DNA from: Poriferisodalis sp965204195
GTDB lineage: Bacteria; Actinomycetota; Acidimicrobiia; Acidimicrobiales; Poriferisodalaceae
Direction of reading: 5' to 3'
DNA: 64,000 nt
NCBI RefSeq assembly: GCF_965204195.1
Contig: NZ_OZ241975.1
Span: 1,922,001-1,986,000, forward strand
Positions 25,761 through 34,704 of the stretch are shown piece by piece (positions within the stretch are counted from its first letter, which is position 1; every line of letters starts with the position of its first letter). The position numbers and the translations under genes are program-made. The notes under the pieces were generated by a model that had not been told where the DNA came from, ran no database searches, and was given only the letters and a program-made list of their open reading frames with translations.

Positions 25761-27035
25761 ATGAATGCAGCGGCGGACGCTGTGGAAGCCGAGGGCGGCT
25801 ACATCGCACGCCTGGCAGATCAAATGCTCGAGTCCGACCTTGCGTCGTGGCCGTCGGTGTTGGTGACCGGTCCGAGGGCGGTCGGCAAGACGACCACGGC
25901 CATCAGGCACGCCGAGGCGGTGTTGCGCCTGGACCGACCCGAGGACGCCAGCCTCGTCCGCGACGACCCAGATGCGGCCATCAGTGTCGGACCGTTCCCT
26001 CTCCTGCTCGACGAATGGCAGCACACCCCTGAAGTGCTCGGTGCGGTGAAACGCGCTGTTGACGACAGCCTGCATCCCGGCTGCTACGTCGTCACGGGCT
26101 CGGCGCGCAACGATCTCATCGCTGGCGCATGGCCCGGCACGGGCCGCTTCTTGGACATCCAGATGTGGCCGCTGGTGGGTCGGGAGCTGCTCGGCGACGC
26201 GAGCCAGCCGTCGCTGTTCGACCGCTGGGATTCACCCGACCGATTCACGGTGCCGGACGATCCACCCGACGTGCTGGGGTACCTGAGGCTCGCACTGTCC
26301 GGAGGGTTTCCGGGAGCGCTCAGAGCATCCAATGCCCGCCAACGGGAACGCTGGATGCGCAGCTATGTCGACGTCACCACAACACGCGACCTCGACGAGT
26401 TCGGCTCGGGACGAGGCCGGCCACGCAGCCCGGGCCGCTTCCGGCGCTACTTGCGGGCATGCGCTCTGCACACGGCCGGCGTAGTGCCCGACACCGCCCT
26501 CGCCGAGGCCGCCGACCTCGACCGCAAGACTGCAGCGGGCCATCACGACATTCTGGATGCCCAGCGCCTCATCGTGGACACGCCAGCGTGGCGTTCCAAC
26601 CGTCTGCGGCGCCTGACGAGCACACCCAAGCGGTATCTCTGCGATTCCGGCCTGGCCGCATGGCTCGCACAGGTCGACTTCGACACTGCACGACGCGATC
26701 CCGATGCGCGCGGCCGGCTGCTCGATACCTATGTCGCCGCGCAGTTGCGTGCCGAGGCGGAATCAGCGGACATTCCTGTGTACCTGCATCACCTGCGCAG
26801 CCAGCGAGGAGACCACGAAATCGATCTCATTGCCGAATTCGGAGCCCGCGTGGCCGCATTCGAAATCAAGTCCGCAAGTGCGCCCTCGGTGAAGGACGCT
26901 CGGCACCTCATCTGGCTGCGCGACAACTTGCCTGCTGAGCAGTTCGCGGGTGGCGTGGTGCTGCACACCGGCCGTCACCGCCGCCGGCTCGACCGAGACA
27001 TAGAGGCAGTGCCCATCGCAGCCCTCTGGGGCTGA
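25761..27035 (+). CDS. AAA_14/DUF4143-type ATPase
   Basis: 424-residue paralogue of the ATPase at 22149. Walker A is GPRAVGKTTTAIRHA, and the Walker B-like block LLLDEWQHTPEVLGAVKRA is followed by VVTGSARNDL. The DUF4143 part includes FPGALRASNARQRERW and the late GDHEIDLIAEFGARVAAFEIK segment, with a D/E-x-K nuclease-like pattern. GATAAT lies 17 bases upstream of the ATG and could be a -10 box. The downstream small antitoxin-like gene faces it. The same pair is found as a decayed fragment near 23.6 kb, so they form a cassette. Confidence 0.83.
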   Translation: MNAAADAVEAEGGYIARLADQMLESDLASWPSVLVTGPRAVGKTTTAIRHAEAVLRLDRPEDASLVRDDPDAAISVGPFPLLLDEWQHTPEVLGAVKRAVDDSLHPGCYVVTGSARNDLIAGAWPGTGRFLDIQMWPLVGRELLGDASQPSLFDRWDSPDRFTVPDDPPDVLGYLRLALSGGFPGALRASNARQRERWMRSYVDVTTTRDLDEFGSGRGRPRSPGRFRRYLRACALHTAGVVPDTALAEAADLDRKTAAGHHDILDAQRLIVDTPAWRSNRLRRLTSTPKRYLCDSGLAAWLAQVDFDTARRDPDARGRLLDTYVAAQLRAEAESADIPVYLHHLRSQRGDHEIDLIAEFGARVAAFEIKSASAPSVKDARHLIWLRDNLPAEQFAGGVVLHTGRHRRRLDRDIEAVPIAALWG

Positions 27036-27177
27036 AGCGCACCCGCACAGGCCGCGGACTGCGTGCCGGTCTGCACATCAGGCGGCAGACAAATTTGGCA
27101 TCAGCTAGCTGGCGAAACGCACATCTGCGGGGCGTCCCAGCGCACGTTTGCGCGACGCTCGACGTCGTGAATTGGGG

Positions 27178-27435
27178 TTACGCCCCTGAGGGTTCGCGAG
27201 GGCGCCTCGCTGCGGAACGAACAGCCCGCGACGGGTCCGCTTGATCGGCCTCGATCTGTGCCACGAGCTCTGGGCTCCGCAGCAACGCCGCCTCATGCGC
27301 CGACATCACAACAGCCGGCGTGAAAATCAGGGTGCCGTCGGGTTCCTCATCGACTAGGTAGAGGTTGTGTTCAGGGTTCCCGATCCGGCCGAGCGCTGCG
27401 CGACGCCGACCGTCGAGCTCAACGAGGTGAGACAT
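27178..27435 (-). CDS. Small antitoxin-like protein
   Basis: 85-residue protein starting MSHLVELDGRRRAALGRIG, a beta-rich opening reminiscent of AbrB-type swapped-hairpin antitoxins. YLVDEEPDGTLIFTPAVVMSAHEAALL and a charged tail follow. ATG at 27435 has GGGAGG nine bases upstream. A longer in-frame form from 27540 would start inside the inverted repeat and is less likely. It is divergent from a short ORF at 27567 whose first residues look toxin-like, and convergent with the DUF4143 ATPase. Antitoxin function is inference. Confidence 0.55.
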   Translation of the reverse strand: MSHLVELDGRRRAALGRIGNPEHNLYLVDEEPDGTLIFTPAVVMSAHEAALLRSPELVAQIEADQADPSRAVRSAARRPREPSGA

Positions 27436-27523
27436 GCGTGAGACCTCCCAACACGCCTGTGCACCGTCTGGTGAGGCGAAGCAGTGCATTTCGCTGGATG
27501 CATCCGAGCGCATCTGCTGGGAC

Positions 27524-27559
27524 AGTGTAACATCTGCCATAGAGTCCCATTGTTACACT
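27524..27559. promoter_or_regulatory. Inverted repeat between divergent small genes
   Basis: Perfect 8-bp arms AGTGTAAC (27524-27531) and GTTACACT (27552-27559) with a 20-base spacer, lying between the antitoxin-like gene and the ORF at 27567. The placement fits an operator for an autoregulated toxin-antitoxin-like unit. Confidence 0.45.
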
Positions 27560-27566
27560 TGGGCAA

Positions 27567-27785
27567 ATGGGTGAACTCCTCTTCAGCCCTGAAGCCGACC
27601 GACAGCTCGCCATCGGTGGGCGCGGTGGATTCGTTGCGGAGGGTGCGCCAGCGGGCGCATTGGTTGTGTCACGATCCGGATGTGGGTTACCAGATCGGTG
27701 CGAATTGGTTCGCGGCGCCACCGAGCGCGTTGTTGTCACAGGGGATCGCGAGGATGTGGCACGCCAGACCGATGGCATCGTCTGA
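27567..27785 (+). pseudogene. Possible degraded RelE/ParE-like toxin ORF
   Basis: 72-codon frame starting MGELLFSPEADRQLA, which resembles the first strand and helix of RelE/ParE toxins. After about 15 residues the sequence no longer looks like that family and the frame ends early, so it is probably frameshifted or truncated. It is divergent from the antitoxin-like gene across an inverted repeat and ends 21 bases before the methyltransferase gene. Low confidence that it makes a product. Confidence 0.3.
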
Positions 27786-27806
27786 AGCGGTTGAGGGGAG
27801 GCGTCC

Positions 27807-29870
27807 ATGGAGTCGGTGACCTCAGCGCCAATCGATCTTGCAAAGGAGCTCGACGGCCTTCATCAGCTGCTCTACATGCGCGGCGGGATTCGACCCTCCA
27901 ATGCCGCGGTGGACGAGCTCACGAAGCTGCTTCTGATGAAGATCGCAGCTGAGCGCGAACCGGACTCCGTCGTCACGGGCGACGTGCGGCTTGGATCTGT
28001 CGTGGATTACATCCGGCGCGACGACCGGGACAGCATCCCGCTTGCCAAGGCGGCGTTCCAGGTGGCGAATGGCCTGCCGTCCCTCGCCGCACGCTTGCCG
28101 GACGGCGAAGTCCAGACCGTCTGGCCGCTTGATGAGCCGCTCCGAGTCTCGAGGCACGATGTGCTCTCGGAGGCGCTGCGCATCCTCGAGAGCATCGAAC
28201 TCGGAACTGCCGGGGCCTGCGATCCGCTGGGCGCCGCCTTCGATGTCTTCCTGCGCGGGAAGTACGAGCATGCAGGCGGCCTCGGGACCTATCTGACCCC
28301 GGAAGGCGTTGTCGACCTCATGGTGAACGTCGGCTTTGAGCTTCTCGAGGCCGCAGGGCCCGACCATGCCGGTCCGTATCTGATGGGTGATCCGTGCTGC
28401 GGAAGCGGACGCTTTCTGGTCGGCCTGCTTCACGAGGCGCGGCGGCGCGGGATCGCCGAGCGCTGGCTTGAGGGTGGTCGCTTGCTGTTCGGAGCGGACC
28501 AGTCGGCATCGTCGGTGGCCATGGCACGGGTCAATCTCTTGGCCTCTGGGGTTCCGGCCCCGGAGGTCTTCGTAGTCGAGGACTCCATCACCGATCGTCA
28601 CGTGTCGCAGCAGTGCGGCCGGTACTCGCTGATCTTGACGAATCCGCCGTTCGGCGACAAGAAATACGACTCGGCGGAGGGAATCGAGCGGGCTGCCCGC
28701 GTCCTGCCTGCGCTGGCGGGTTCTGCCCGCGTGGACCCAGCGCTCGCATTCGTGGCGCGCTGCGTGGAGTTGCTTGCACCGGGTGGCGTCGCGGGAATCA
28801 TCCTGCCCGACGGCGTGGGTGACGGCCGAGCGATGCGACGGCTGATGCTGGGGGAGCCGCGAGTCGAACTGCCGGTCAGCGTCGAGGGTGTCGTCAGCTT
28901 GCCGCCGGTCACGTTCGCGCCAGCGGGAACCACTGCGAAGACCAGCGTGATCTTTCTTCGGAAGTCAGCGCCAGAGGCAAGAAGGCACGTATTCCTAGCG
29001 CGCGCCGATCGCGTCGGCTTCGTCATGAGCAAGGGCTCACCCGCGTGCGACCCGAAGGGCGATGATCTCCCGCGGCTGACTGAGGGCATACGGCGACTTG
29101 TCGCGGAGCAGTGTGCTTGGCGACCATCCCCACAGCTGGCGCGTCGACGGCTTGCCGAATTGTCAAGCCTCGACGCCTCGACCCTCGACGAAGCAGCGGA
29201 ACTGGCTCGATCTTTGCTGAAGGATGCAGGAGGATTCGAGGCGCGGACGGTCCTTCGCTTCGACGGCAAGCGGCGTGTGCGCCTTGCTGGCGATCTGCCC
29301 TTTGTGTCGGTCTTGCACGTCGACGAGCTCGGCGGGGTCGACTGGCATCTTGCTGGCGGGCATCGGCCCGTGACCCCCGGCCAGCTCGCTGAGCCTGGCG
29401 AATTGCTTGTCTCGCTGCTCAACCCCCGGAAATTCCGGGCGGCGGTCGTGCCTGAATCCGTCGGGCGGATTCAGTGCTCGTCCGAGTTCGGGGTGTATCG
29501 CACCGACATCGACCCCTACGCGGCACTGGTGATGCTCCAGCATCCGCTTGTGCGTCGACAGATCGCTCCGCTGGGTCGGGGAACGTCCAGCTCCCGTCGC
29601 CGGATCGACGCAACCGACGTGCTGTCGCTCATGCTGCCGCCGGTCGACGATGCCGCGGCTGCCCGAGCGGGCGAGACGGCGCGGGAGCACCTTGGAAGTA
29701 TTGCCAGAGCCGCAAGTGGCCTCCGCCACCTCTACATGGATCCGAGCGTGCATGCGCCTTCCGAAGAGCGGGACGGGCAAAGCCGGGGCGTCATTGGTGG
29801 CCAAGCCGGATTCTCCGACGGCTACGGCGCCGAGCACCTGCCCGGACTCGGATCCCAGTGCTCGACTTGA
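27807..29870 (+). CDS. Fused HsdM-HsdS type N6-adenine DNA methyltransferase
   Basis: 687 residues. The HsdM-like N-terminal helices (LHQLLYMRGGIRPSNAAVDEL) lead to AdoMet motif I, MGDPCCGSGRF at about 193-203, and catalytic motif IV NPPF at 279-282. From about residue 490 the protein turns into an HsdS-like half specificity unit: a target-recognition region (VDWHLAGGHRPVTPGQL, then SLLNPRKFRAAVVP, SSRRRIDATDVLSL), then a coiled-coil-like helix. It should methylate adenine at a split recognition site, probably as a dimer. The start has GAGGGGAGG upstream. Its 3' end overlaps the convergent nuclease gene by 49 bases. No HsdR is present, so this is more like a type II system with bipartite specificity. 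Confidence 0.82.
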   Translation: MESVTSAPIDLAKELDGLHQLLYMRGGIRPSNAAVDELTKLLLMKIAAEREPDSVVTGDVRLGSVVDYIRRDDRDSIPLAKAAFQVANGLPSLAARLPDGEVQTVWPLDEPLRVSRHDVLSEALRILESIELGTAGACDPLGAAFDVFLRGKYEHAGGLGTYLTPEGVVDLMVNVGFELLEAAGPDHAGPYLMGDPCCGSGRFLVGLLHEARRRGIAERWLEGGRLLFGADQSASSVAMARVNLLASGVPAPEVFVVEDSITDRHVSQQCGRYSLILTNPPFGDKKYDSAEGIERAARVLPALAGSARVDPALAFVARCVELLAPGGVAGIILPDGVGDGRAMRRLMLGEPRVELPVSVEGVVSLPPVTFAPAGTTAKTSVIFLRKSAPEARRHVFLARADRVGFVMSKGSPACDPKGDDLPRLTEGIRRLVAEQCAWRPSPQLARRRLAELSSLDASTLDEAAELARSLLKDAGGFEARTVLRFDGKRRVRLAGDLPFVSVLHVDELGGVDWHLAGGHRPVTPGQLAEPGELLVSLLNPRKFRAAVVPESVGRIQCSSEFGVYRTDIDPYAALVMLQHPLVRRQIAPLGRGTSSSRRRIDATDVLSLMLPPVDDAAAARAGETAREHLGSIARAASGLRHLYMDPSVHAPSEERDGQSRGVIGGQAGFSDGYGAEHLPGLGSQCST

Positions 29871-30475
29871 AGGTAATCCACGCCCCTGACGTCCAACTGC
29901 GTCGCTCGAAAGGCGAGAGGCAGCACAACGTTGCCGCTCTGATTCGTTGCGATGTCGGAGCTTGACCAGCACGGCGGGTGCAGCTGGAAATTGCCAGATG
30001 TCTGCTTCTCTGCCCATGTGCTGACCACTCTGCGAAAGACCTCGTCGCGGCTCGGCTCGACGATCCATACGCGGACGCGTACAGGGAAGTCATCGCCTTT
30101 TTCGGGGGTGTCGAACAGGCCGAAGTAGATCGCGGGGTTGTTGAGATACGTCTCGACTGCCTGTGCGGTGTCGAGCTTGTTGTTCCAGCGCGGCTTGTCG
30201 ACTCCGCCGAGCGTGCTCGCGATCTTGATCTCGGAACCGTCGGCAAGATCTGCGCCCTTGCCTCGGCTCCCGCGGCCCCGCCCTGGTATCCCCGAGACGA
30301 GGCTCACGAGGTGCTGGCCGAGGTAGCCCGAATCGATCTGCGCTGACTGGCCGGTGATGTGCTGCCAGCGCACAAGCTGACGGTATTGGCCGATGACGGC
30401 GTCCTCGATGAACGACTTGGCGAGGCCGCCCCGAGTCTGTTCGTCCAGCTCCGCTACGGACGGCTCAAGGTCCAC
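29822..30475 (-). CDS. PD-(D/E)XK restriction endonuclease (MamI-like)
   Basis: 217-residue protein from a GTG start. The catalytic core is seen in GKGADLADGSEIKIAS: Asp76/Asp79, Glu82 and Lys84 form the D...E-x-K pattern of type II endonucleases. YLGQHLVSLVSGIPGRGRG just before, and the KPRWNNKLDTAQAVETYL segment after, fit what I recall of the MamI family, which cuts an interrupted palindrome. That family call is from memory and unverified. It is convergent with, and overlaps, the methyltransferase gene, the expected cognate modification enzyme. Confidence 0.6.
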   Translation of the reverse strand: MDLEPSVAELDEQTRGGLAKSFIEDAVIGQYRQLVRWQHITGQSAQIDSGYLGQHLVSLVSGIPGRGRGSRGKGADLADGSEIKIASTLGGVDKPRWNNKLDTAQAVETYLNNPAIYFGLFDTPEKGDDFPVRVRVWIVEPSRDEVFRRVVSTWAEKQTSGNFQLHPPCWSSSDIATNQSGNVVLPLAFRATQLDVRGVDYLQVEHWDPSPGRCSAP

Positions 30476-30717
30476 GGGGCGAAGCTAGTTCACCGGTAGT
30501 CAGCCGATATCGGCATTGTGATGCAACTGCGTGAGCTTCAAGGTGCCAAGTCTTGGGCATGAGGACAACAGTGATGTTGGCGACAGCGGTCGCTGTGGCC
30601 GTTGAGGGGCTGCGCCGAGCCGAATTGAGCACGGCCTCACGGTGATGAGCTCCGACACTGACTTCGCCCGATTCGGAGAGGTCCGCTGGGAGAACCCGCT
30701 TTTCAGCGGCTAGCGGG
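30476..30717. other. Intergenic stretch without recognised gene
   Basis: About 240 bases between the nuclease start and the ATPase remnant. Short open stretches exist, such as one encoding DTDFARFGEVRWENPLFSG before a TAG. No family is recognised and no clear promoter or RNA is seen. It is likely scrap from earlier island rearrangements. Confidence 0.4.
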
Positions 30718-30792
30718 CTGCTCACGGTCCGTCACCGCCGCTGGCTCGAGCGAGACTTGGAGGCGGTACCCGTCGCAGCCCTCTGAGGCTGA
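30718..30792 (+). pseudogene. Fragment of a DUF4143 ATPase gene (remnant 2)
   Basis: About 75 bases matching the last codons of the intact ATPase (26957-27031). It encodes RHRRWLERDLEAVPVAAL then a TGA where the intact gene has a tryptophan codon, compared with RHRRRLDRDIEAVPIAAL. It lies just upstream of mcrB and marks the end of another lost copy. Confidence 0.7.
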
Positions 30793-30873
30793 CGCGACAG
30801 CGCAGTGGCCGAACCCGGCCGACGCCGCGCCAGCCGCGGTGTCGCGCCGCACCCCCGCAGTAGGTTCGCCACC

Positions 30874-33378
30874 ATGATCGACGAGCAACAATGGATGCAG
30901 CGGCTGGATGCATATCTCGCGTATCTCCGCGACGAGCTTGGACGAGATGAAGACACGACGGTCGCAAAGCGAAAGCAGGTTCTGCGGCGCTGGGTATCGT
31001 TCGCTCTCGGCGCTAGCCACGATCCCGCAGTATTCGAGCATTCTGTAGTCCAGGAATTCTTGGCGACGACCGGTGCTCAGACGCCCGGGACCAAGGACGA
31101 CTACGAGGGCCGAGTACGGGCTTGGTGCCGTTGGTGCCGAGAGCAGCAATCCTCCGAGGCGACTAACTGCTGGGTCGTACGAGCCGGCCGCCATGGCGAG
31201 GCCGTCGAGCACAACCTCATCCACAACGTCGTGACTATCGGTTGGGGCTGGGGCGATTGGAGCAGCGTCGCAGAATTCGAGTCTCGCGATGAGTTCGGCG
31301 ACTTCATCGACGAGCAGTTCCCAGATGAGCTCGGAAGCGAACGGCGAAGCGCTCGCGACCAGATCTGGCGGTTTGGTCGCGAGATCCAGGTTGGCAATCT
31401 CGTCGTAATGCCGATGAAGGGGGTCGACGGGAATCCGATAGCCATCGGCCGGATCGACGGTCCTTTCGAATTTGATCCAACGCGACCGGAATACATGCGG
31501 ATTCGTCGAGCGGTGACTTGGCTAGGGACCGGAATCGAGCGGGACGCCATCGGGCAGGATCTCCTGTATTCGATGGACAGTTCCGGCACTGTCTTCGGCC
31601 TGCGCAAGCATGATGCGGTGTACCGAGTCCGTCATCTTGCAGAACACGGTGTCGATCCTGGCCCTCGAGATGCGGAGGCGGCGGCCGACCAGTATCGGTC
31701 GGTGCGGCTAGCGCAGTTGGTGGCCGAATTTCGCGCCACTGGTTATCCGAGCGACGATAATCAGCAGCACGAGCAGGCGCGAGTCGGGTTTGAGCAGACT
31801 CTGAGGTCGTTACCAGACATCGCTCATGACGAACGCGAGGCAGTCAAGGCGGTGTGGAACCCTGCCGAGTTCGACTACGGCAGCGTGGGGTACGCAGGCG
31901 CGGGCGCTAACAAGCTCGTCAACAACGCATCTGAGCAAGATTGGCCTCTGATTCGTAGCGAGTTGGCCGAAGTGTGCTTCGGCAGCGATGACGAGGCCAC
32001 GCGACTTGATCGAGCCGCCGCGTCTGGAGTCCTGAGTGGCGTGCGGTACGTGGTTGGGACGCGTCTGCTCGCAATCTGTCAGCCGCACGAAGTCATCCCG
32101 ATCTACCTATTGCGCAAGAGCCGCAAGTACCCAGGCGTGATCGACATGATCGAGGTCCTCGACCGATTGGATCTCATCGGCGAAGACGATCAGCAGGGGG
32201 TTCAAGAACTGCTCTCGCTTCCAACGGCGGGCCTGAACTCGGGGGCAGTGGTGATGCGGGCCAACGACCTGCTGCTGGACACGCTGCGCCCACATTTTTC
32301 TGATGATGGCGATGCCGACACGTGGGGAATGTCCAAGTTCCTCTACTGGGTAATGGAGCGGCACGCGAACGGCGACGAGACGGAGGAACCATGGGTCGAC
32401 GAAGCCGACCTACCGGCGCTGGCCGACGACCTGCTGTGCGATGTGAGATTCCTCAAGGACATCGTGGCGCTCTTGGAAGACAAGGGGCAGGTGATTCTCT
32501 ATGGCCCACCCGGGACGGGCAAAACCCACTTCGCGGCAGGACTCGCTTGGATGCTCACGGATTACGGCGACGAAGAAGTCCATGAGGCGTACTCGTTGGT
32601 GCAGTTCCATCCGGCGTACTCCTACGAGGACTTCTTCGAGGGCTTTCGACCTCAAGTCGATGACGACGGGCAGATGACCTACCAGCTCACGGCAGGGCCG
32701 TTGGTACAGCTCGCCGAGCGCGCCGAGGACCATCCGGAGGAGCTGCACGTCATGGTCATCGACGAGATCAATCGCGCGAATCTGCCGCGAGTGCTGGGTG
32801 AATTGCTGTACCTACTGGAGTACCGCAACGAGTCGATCCAGACCCAGTATCGGCCGGACGAGGACTTCTCGCTGCCTGAGAACCTGTGGTTCATCGGCAC
32901 CATGAACACTGCCGACCGCTCCATCGCGCTCATCGACGCCGCGATGCGGCGGCGTTTCCACTTCGTGCCGTTCTTTCCTGATCGTGAGCCAACGGCGGGG
33001 CTGTTGCGAAAGTGGTATGAGGAGAATGAGCTTGAACAGGATTGGGTGGCCGAGCTGCTCGATGCCGTCAACGAACGTCTCCGGGCTGATCTTGGAGGCG
33101 ACTACATGCTGATCGGGCCGAGCCACTTCATGAAGCATGACTTGGACGAGAACGGCTTGCGGCGAATCTGGGAGTACAACATTGAGCCCCTTATCGAGGA
33201 TCAGTTCTTTGGCCGGCAAGAGGTGATCGACAGCTATCGGTTTGGCGAAGTCTGGAAACGTCATGGTCCCGGTGCGGCCACGTCGGCTTCGGAAATGGGA
33301 ACGACGAACGAATTCGGTGAGGAAGCCGAGCCCGGCTCCGACCACGATGGGAGCGCCGAGAGCGACGGCGACCTGTAG
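30874..33378 (+). CDS. mcrB: McrB-like restriction NTPase with N-terminal core-binding and PUA-like reader domains
   Basis: 834 residues. Residues 1-95 form an integrase core-binding-like helical domain (MQRLDAYLAYLRDELGR, VRAWCRWCREQQ). Residues about 97-265 resemble the PUA/EVE-like modified-base reader found on Mrr-type enzymes (CWVVRAGRHGEAVEHNL, GNLVVMPMKGVDG, QDLLYSM). The C-terminal half is the McrB AAA+ motor: Walker A GPPGTGKT at 544-551, Walker B MVIDEINRAN at 627-636, and the McrB GTPase signature MNTADRS at 677-683. With McrC it should cut DNA carrying modified bases. ATG 30874 is used because upstream in-frame residues come from the ATPase remnant. The mcrC ATG follows its stop directly. 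Confidence 0.87.
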   Translation: MIDEQQWMQRLDAYLAYLRDELGRDEDTTVAKRKQVLRRWVSFALGASHDPAVFEHSVVQEFLATTGAQTPGTKDDYEGRVRAWCRWCREQQSSEATNCWVVRAGRHGEAVEHNLIHNVVTIGWGWGDWSSVAEFESRDEFGDFIDEQFPDELGSERRSARDQIWRFGREIQVGNLVVMPMKGVDGNPIAIGRIDGPFEFDPTRPEYMRIRRAVTWLGTGIERDAIGQDLLYSMDSSGTVFGLRKHDAVYRVRHLAEHGVDPGPRDAEAAADQYRSVRLAQLVAEFRATGYPSDDNQQHEQARVGFEQTLRSLPDIAHDEREAVKAVWNPAEFDYGSVGYAGAGANKLVNNASEQDWPLIRSELAEVCFGSDDEATRLDRAAASGVLSGVRYVVGTRLLAICQPHEVIPIYLLRKSRKYPGVIDMIEVLDRLDLIGEDDQQGVQELLSLPTAGLNSGAVVMRANDLLLDTLRPHFSDDGDADTWGMSKFLYWVMERHANGDETEEPWVDEADLPALADDLLCDVRFLKDIVALLEDKGQVILYGPPGTGKTHFAAGLAWMLTDYGDEEVHEAYSLVQFHPAYSYEDFFEGFRPQVDDDGQMTYQLTAGPLVQLAERAEDHPEELHVMVIDEINRANLPRVLGELLYLLEYRNESIQTQYRPDEDFSLPENLWFIGTMNTADRSIALIDAAMRRRFHFVPFFPDREPTAGLLRKWYEENELEQDWVAELLDAVNERLRADLGGDYMLIGPSHFMKHDLDENGLRRIWEYNIEPLIEDQFFGRQEVIDSYRFGEVWKRHGPGAATSASEMGTTNEFGEEAEPGSDHDGSAESDGDL

Positions 33379-34704
33379 ATGTCAATCGTCGATGGTGCGG
33401 TGAGGCCGGACGTCTCTGAGGTGGTTCGTGAGGCGGGCGAGGGTCAGCGGATTGTGCTCCATGAGTGGCGCACGGAGCGCTGGCAACTTGATGACGACAT
33501 GGCGCGCCGCCTCGGGGAGACGCCGTGGGTGTCGGTGGCGACTGACCGAGAACCTGGGTGGTGGAAGGTTTCAACCCGGCAGTGGGTCGGTGCGTTCTCG
33601 CTCGGTGATCTGCGGATCATCGTGCGGCCGAAGATCGAGCCCAAGAACCTGTTTGTGTTGCTCGAGGTGGGACTTCCGCCTGAGGCTTGGCAGGCCGAAG
33701 ATATCGACTTCGCCGAGAACGAGGAGCTGTTGCCAGCGCTGGTGTCGTTCTTCGCACGCACCGCCGAAACCACGCTGGCGCGAGGGCTGTTCCATCACTA
33801 TCGGCACGAAGAGGACGATCTGTTTGCGTTGCGGGGACGCATCGACTTCGTGCGACAGTTCCGGCGGGGCGGGGTACTGGTGCCGATGGCCTGCTCTTGG
33901 GATGACTTCACCGCCGATGTCGACGAGAACCGCTGCCTGACTGCGGCAATTCGGCTGGCGTTGCGTGTGCCCGATGTGCCTCACGACGATCGGCGGCGGC
34001 TTCGACGGCTGCTCGCGGCGCTCGACGGCGTAGCCGAACCGACAGCGTCGGTGGCGCTGGGTCGTCTCGACCGCATCCAATACACCCGGCTGAACGAGCA
34101 CTACCGGCCCGCGTTGCGGCTGGCCCAGCTGATCCTGGCCAATTGCACCCTGCAGGACCAGCACGGCGACACCGCTGCGTCGGCGTTCATGCTGGACATG
34201 AACGAACTGTTCGAGCAGTTCGTCACGTCACGCTTGCAGCGCGAACTGCGCGGGCAACTCGATGTCAAGGCCCAAGGCTGGCTTCACCTTGACATCGATC
34301 AACGTCTGCCGATCAGACCGGATCTCACCTTTCTCCGCCAGGGCGAGACAATTGGAGTGGCGGACCTCAAGTACAAGCTCACGGACGGTGAAGCGAGCGC
34401 GGTGGACAGCGGCGGACCTCTCGCCCAGCACGGCGATTACTACCAACTGTTGGCCTACACGACGGCGCTCAACATGGCAGGGGGCACGCTCATCTACTGC
34501 GCCGACGTGAACGAGGACAGTGCCGTCGAGCAGCAGCGGCCGCCAGGCTCGTTGGCCACGTCAACGATCACCGTTCGACACGCGGGTACGAGACTTCACA
34601 CCGTCGCCATCAACTTGTCAGGCAGCCCCAGCGACATTGATGCTCAGATCACCGCCCTTGCGGACCACCTAGCGAGGCCGGCGAGACCCTCAGTCGCCCC
34701 CTGA
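33379..34704 (+). CDS. mcrC: McrC-like restriction endonuclease subunit
   Basis: 441-residue partner of McrB. The N-terminal half carries the McrC pattern (VGAFSLGDLRIIVRPKI, LFHHYRHEEDDLFALRGRID, TADVDENRCLTAAI). The PD-(D/E)XK nuclease centre is Asp315 in IRPDLTFL and Asp329-x-Lys331 in VADLKYK. The ATG begins with no gap after the mcrB TAG. Its 3' end overlaps the convergent VapC gene by 15 bases. The pair should form a type IV, modification-dependent restriction complex. The target modification is unknown. Confidence 0.88.
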   Translation: MSIVDGAVRPDVSEVVREAGEGQRIVLHEWRTERWQLDDDMARRLGETPWVSVATDREPGWWKVSTRQWVGAFSLGDLRIIVRPKIEPKNLFVLLEVGLPPEAWQAEDIDFAENEELLPALVSFFARTAETTLARGLFHHYRHEEDDLFALRGRIDFVRQFRRGGVLVPMACSWDDFTADVDENRCLTAAIRLALRVPDVPHDDRRRLRRLLAALDGVAEPTASVALGRLDRIQYTRLNEHYRPALRLAQLILANCTLQDQHGDTAASAFMLDMNELFEQFVTSRLQRELRGQLDVKAQGWLHLDIDQRLPIRPDLTFLRQGETIGVADLKYKLTDGEASAVDSGGPLAQHGDYYQLLAYTTALNMAGGTLIYCADVNEDSAVEQQRPPGSLATSTITVRHAGTRLHTVAINLSGSPSDIDAQITALADHLARPARPSVAP

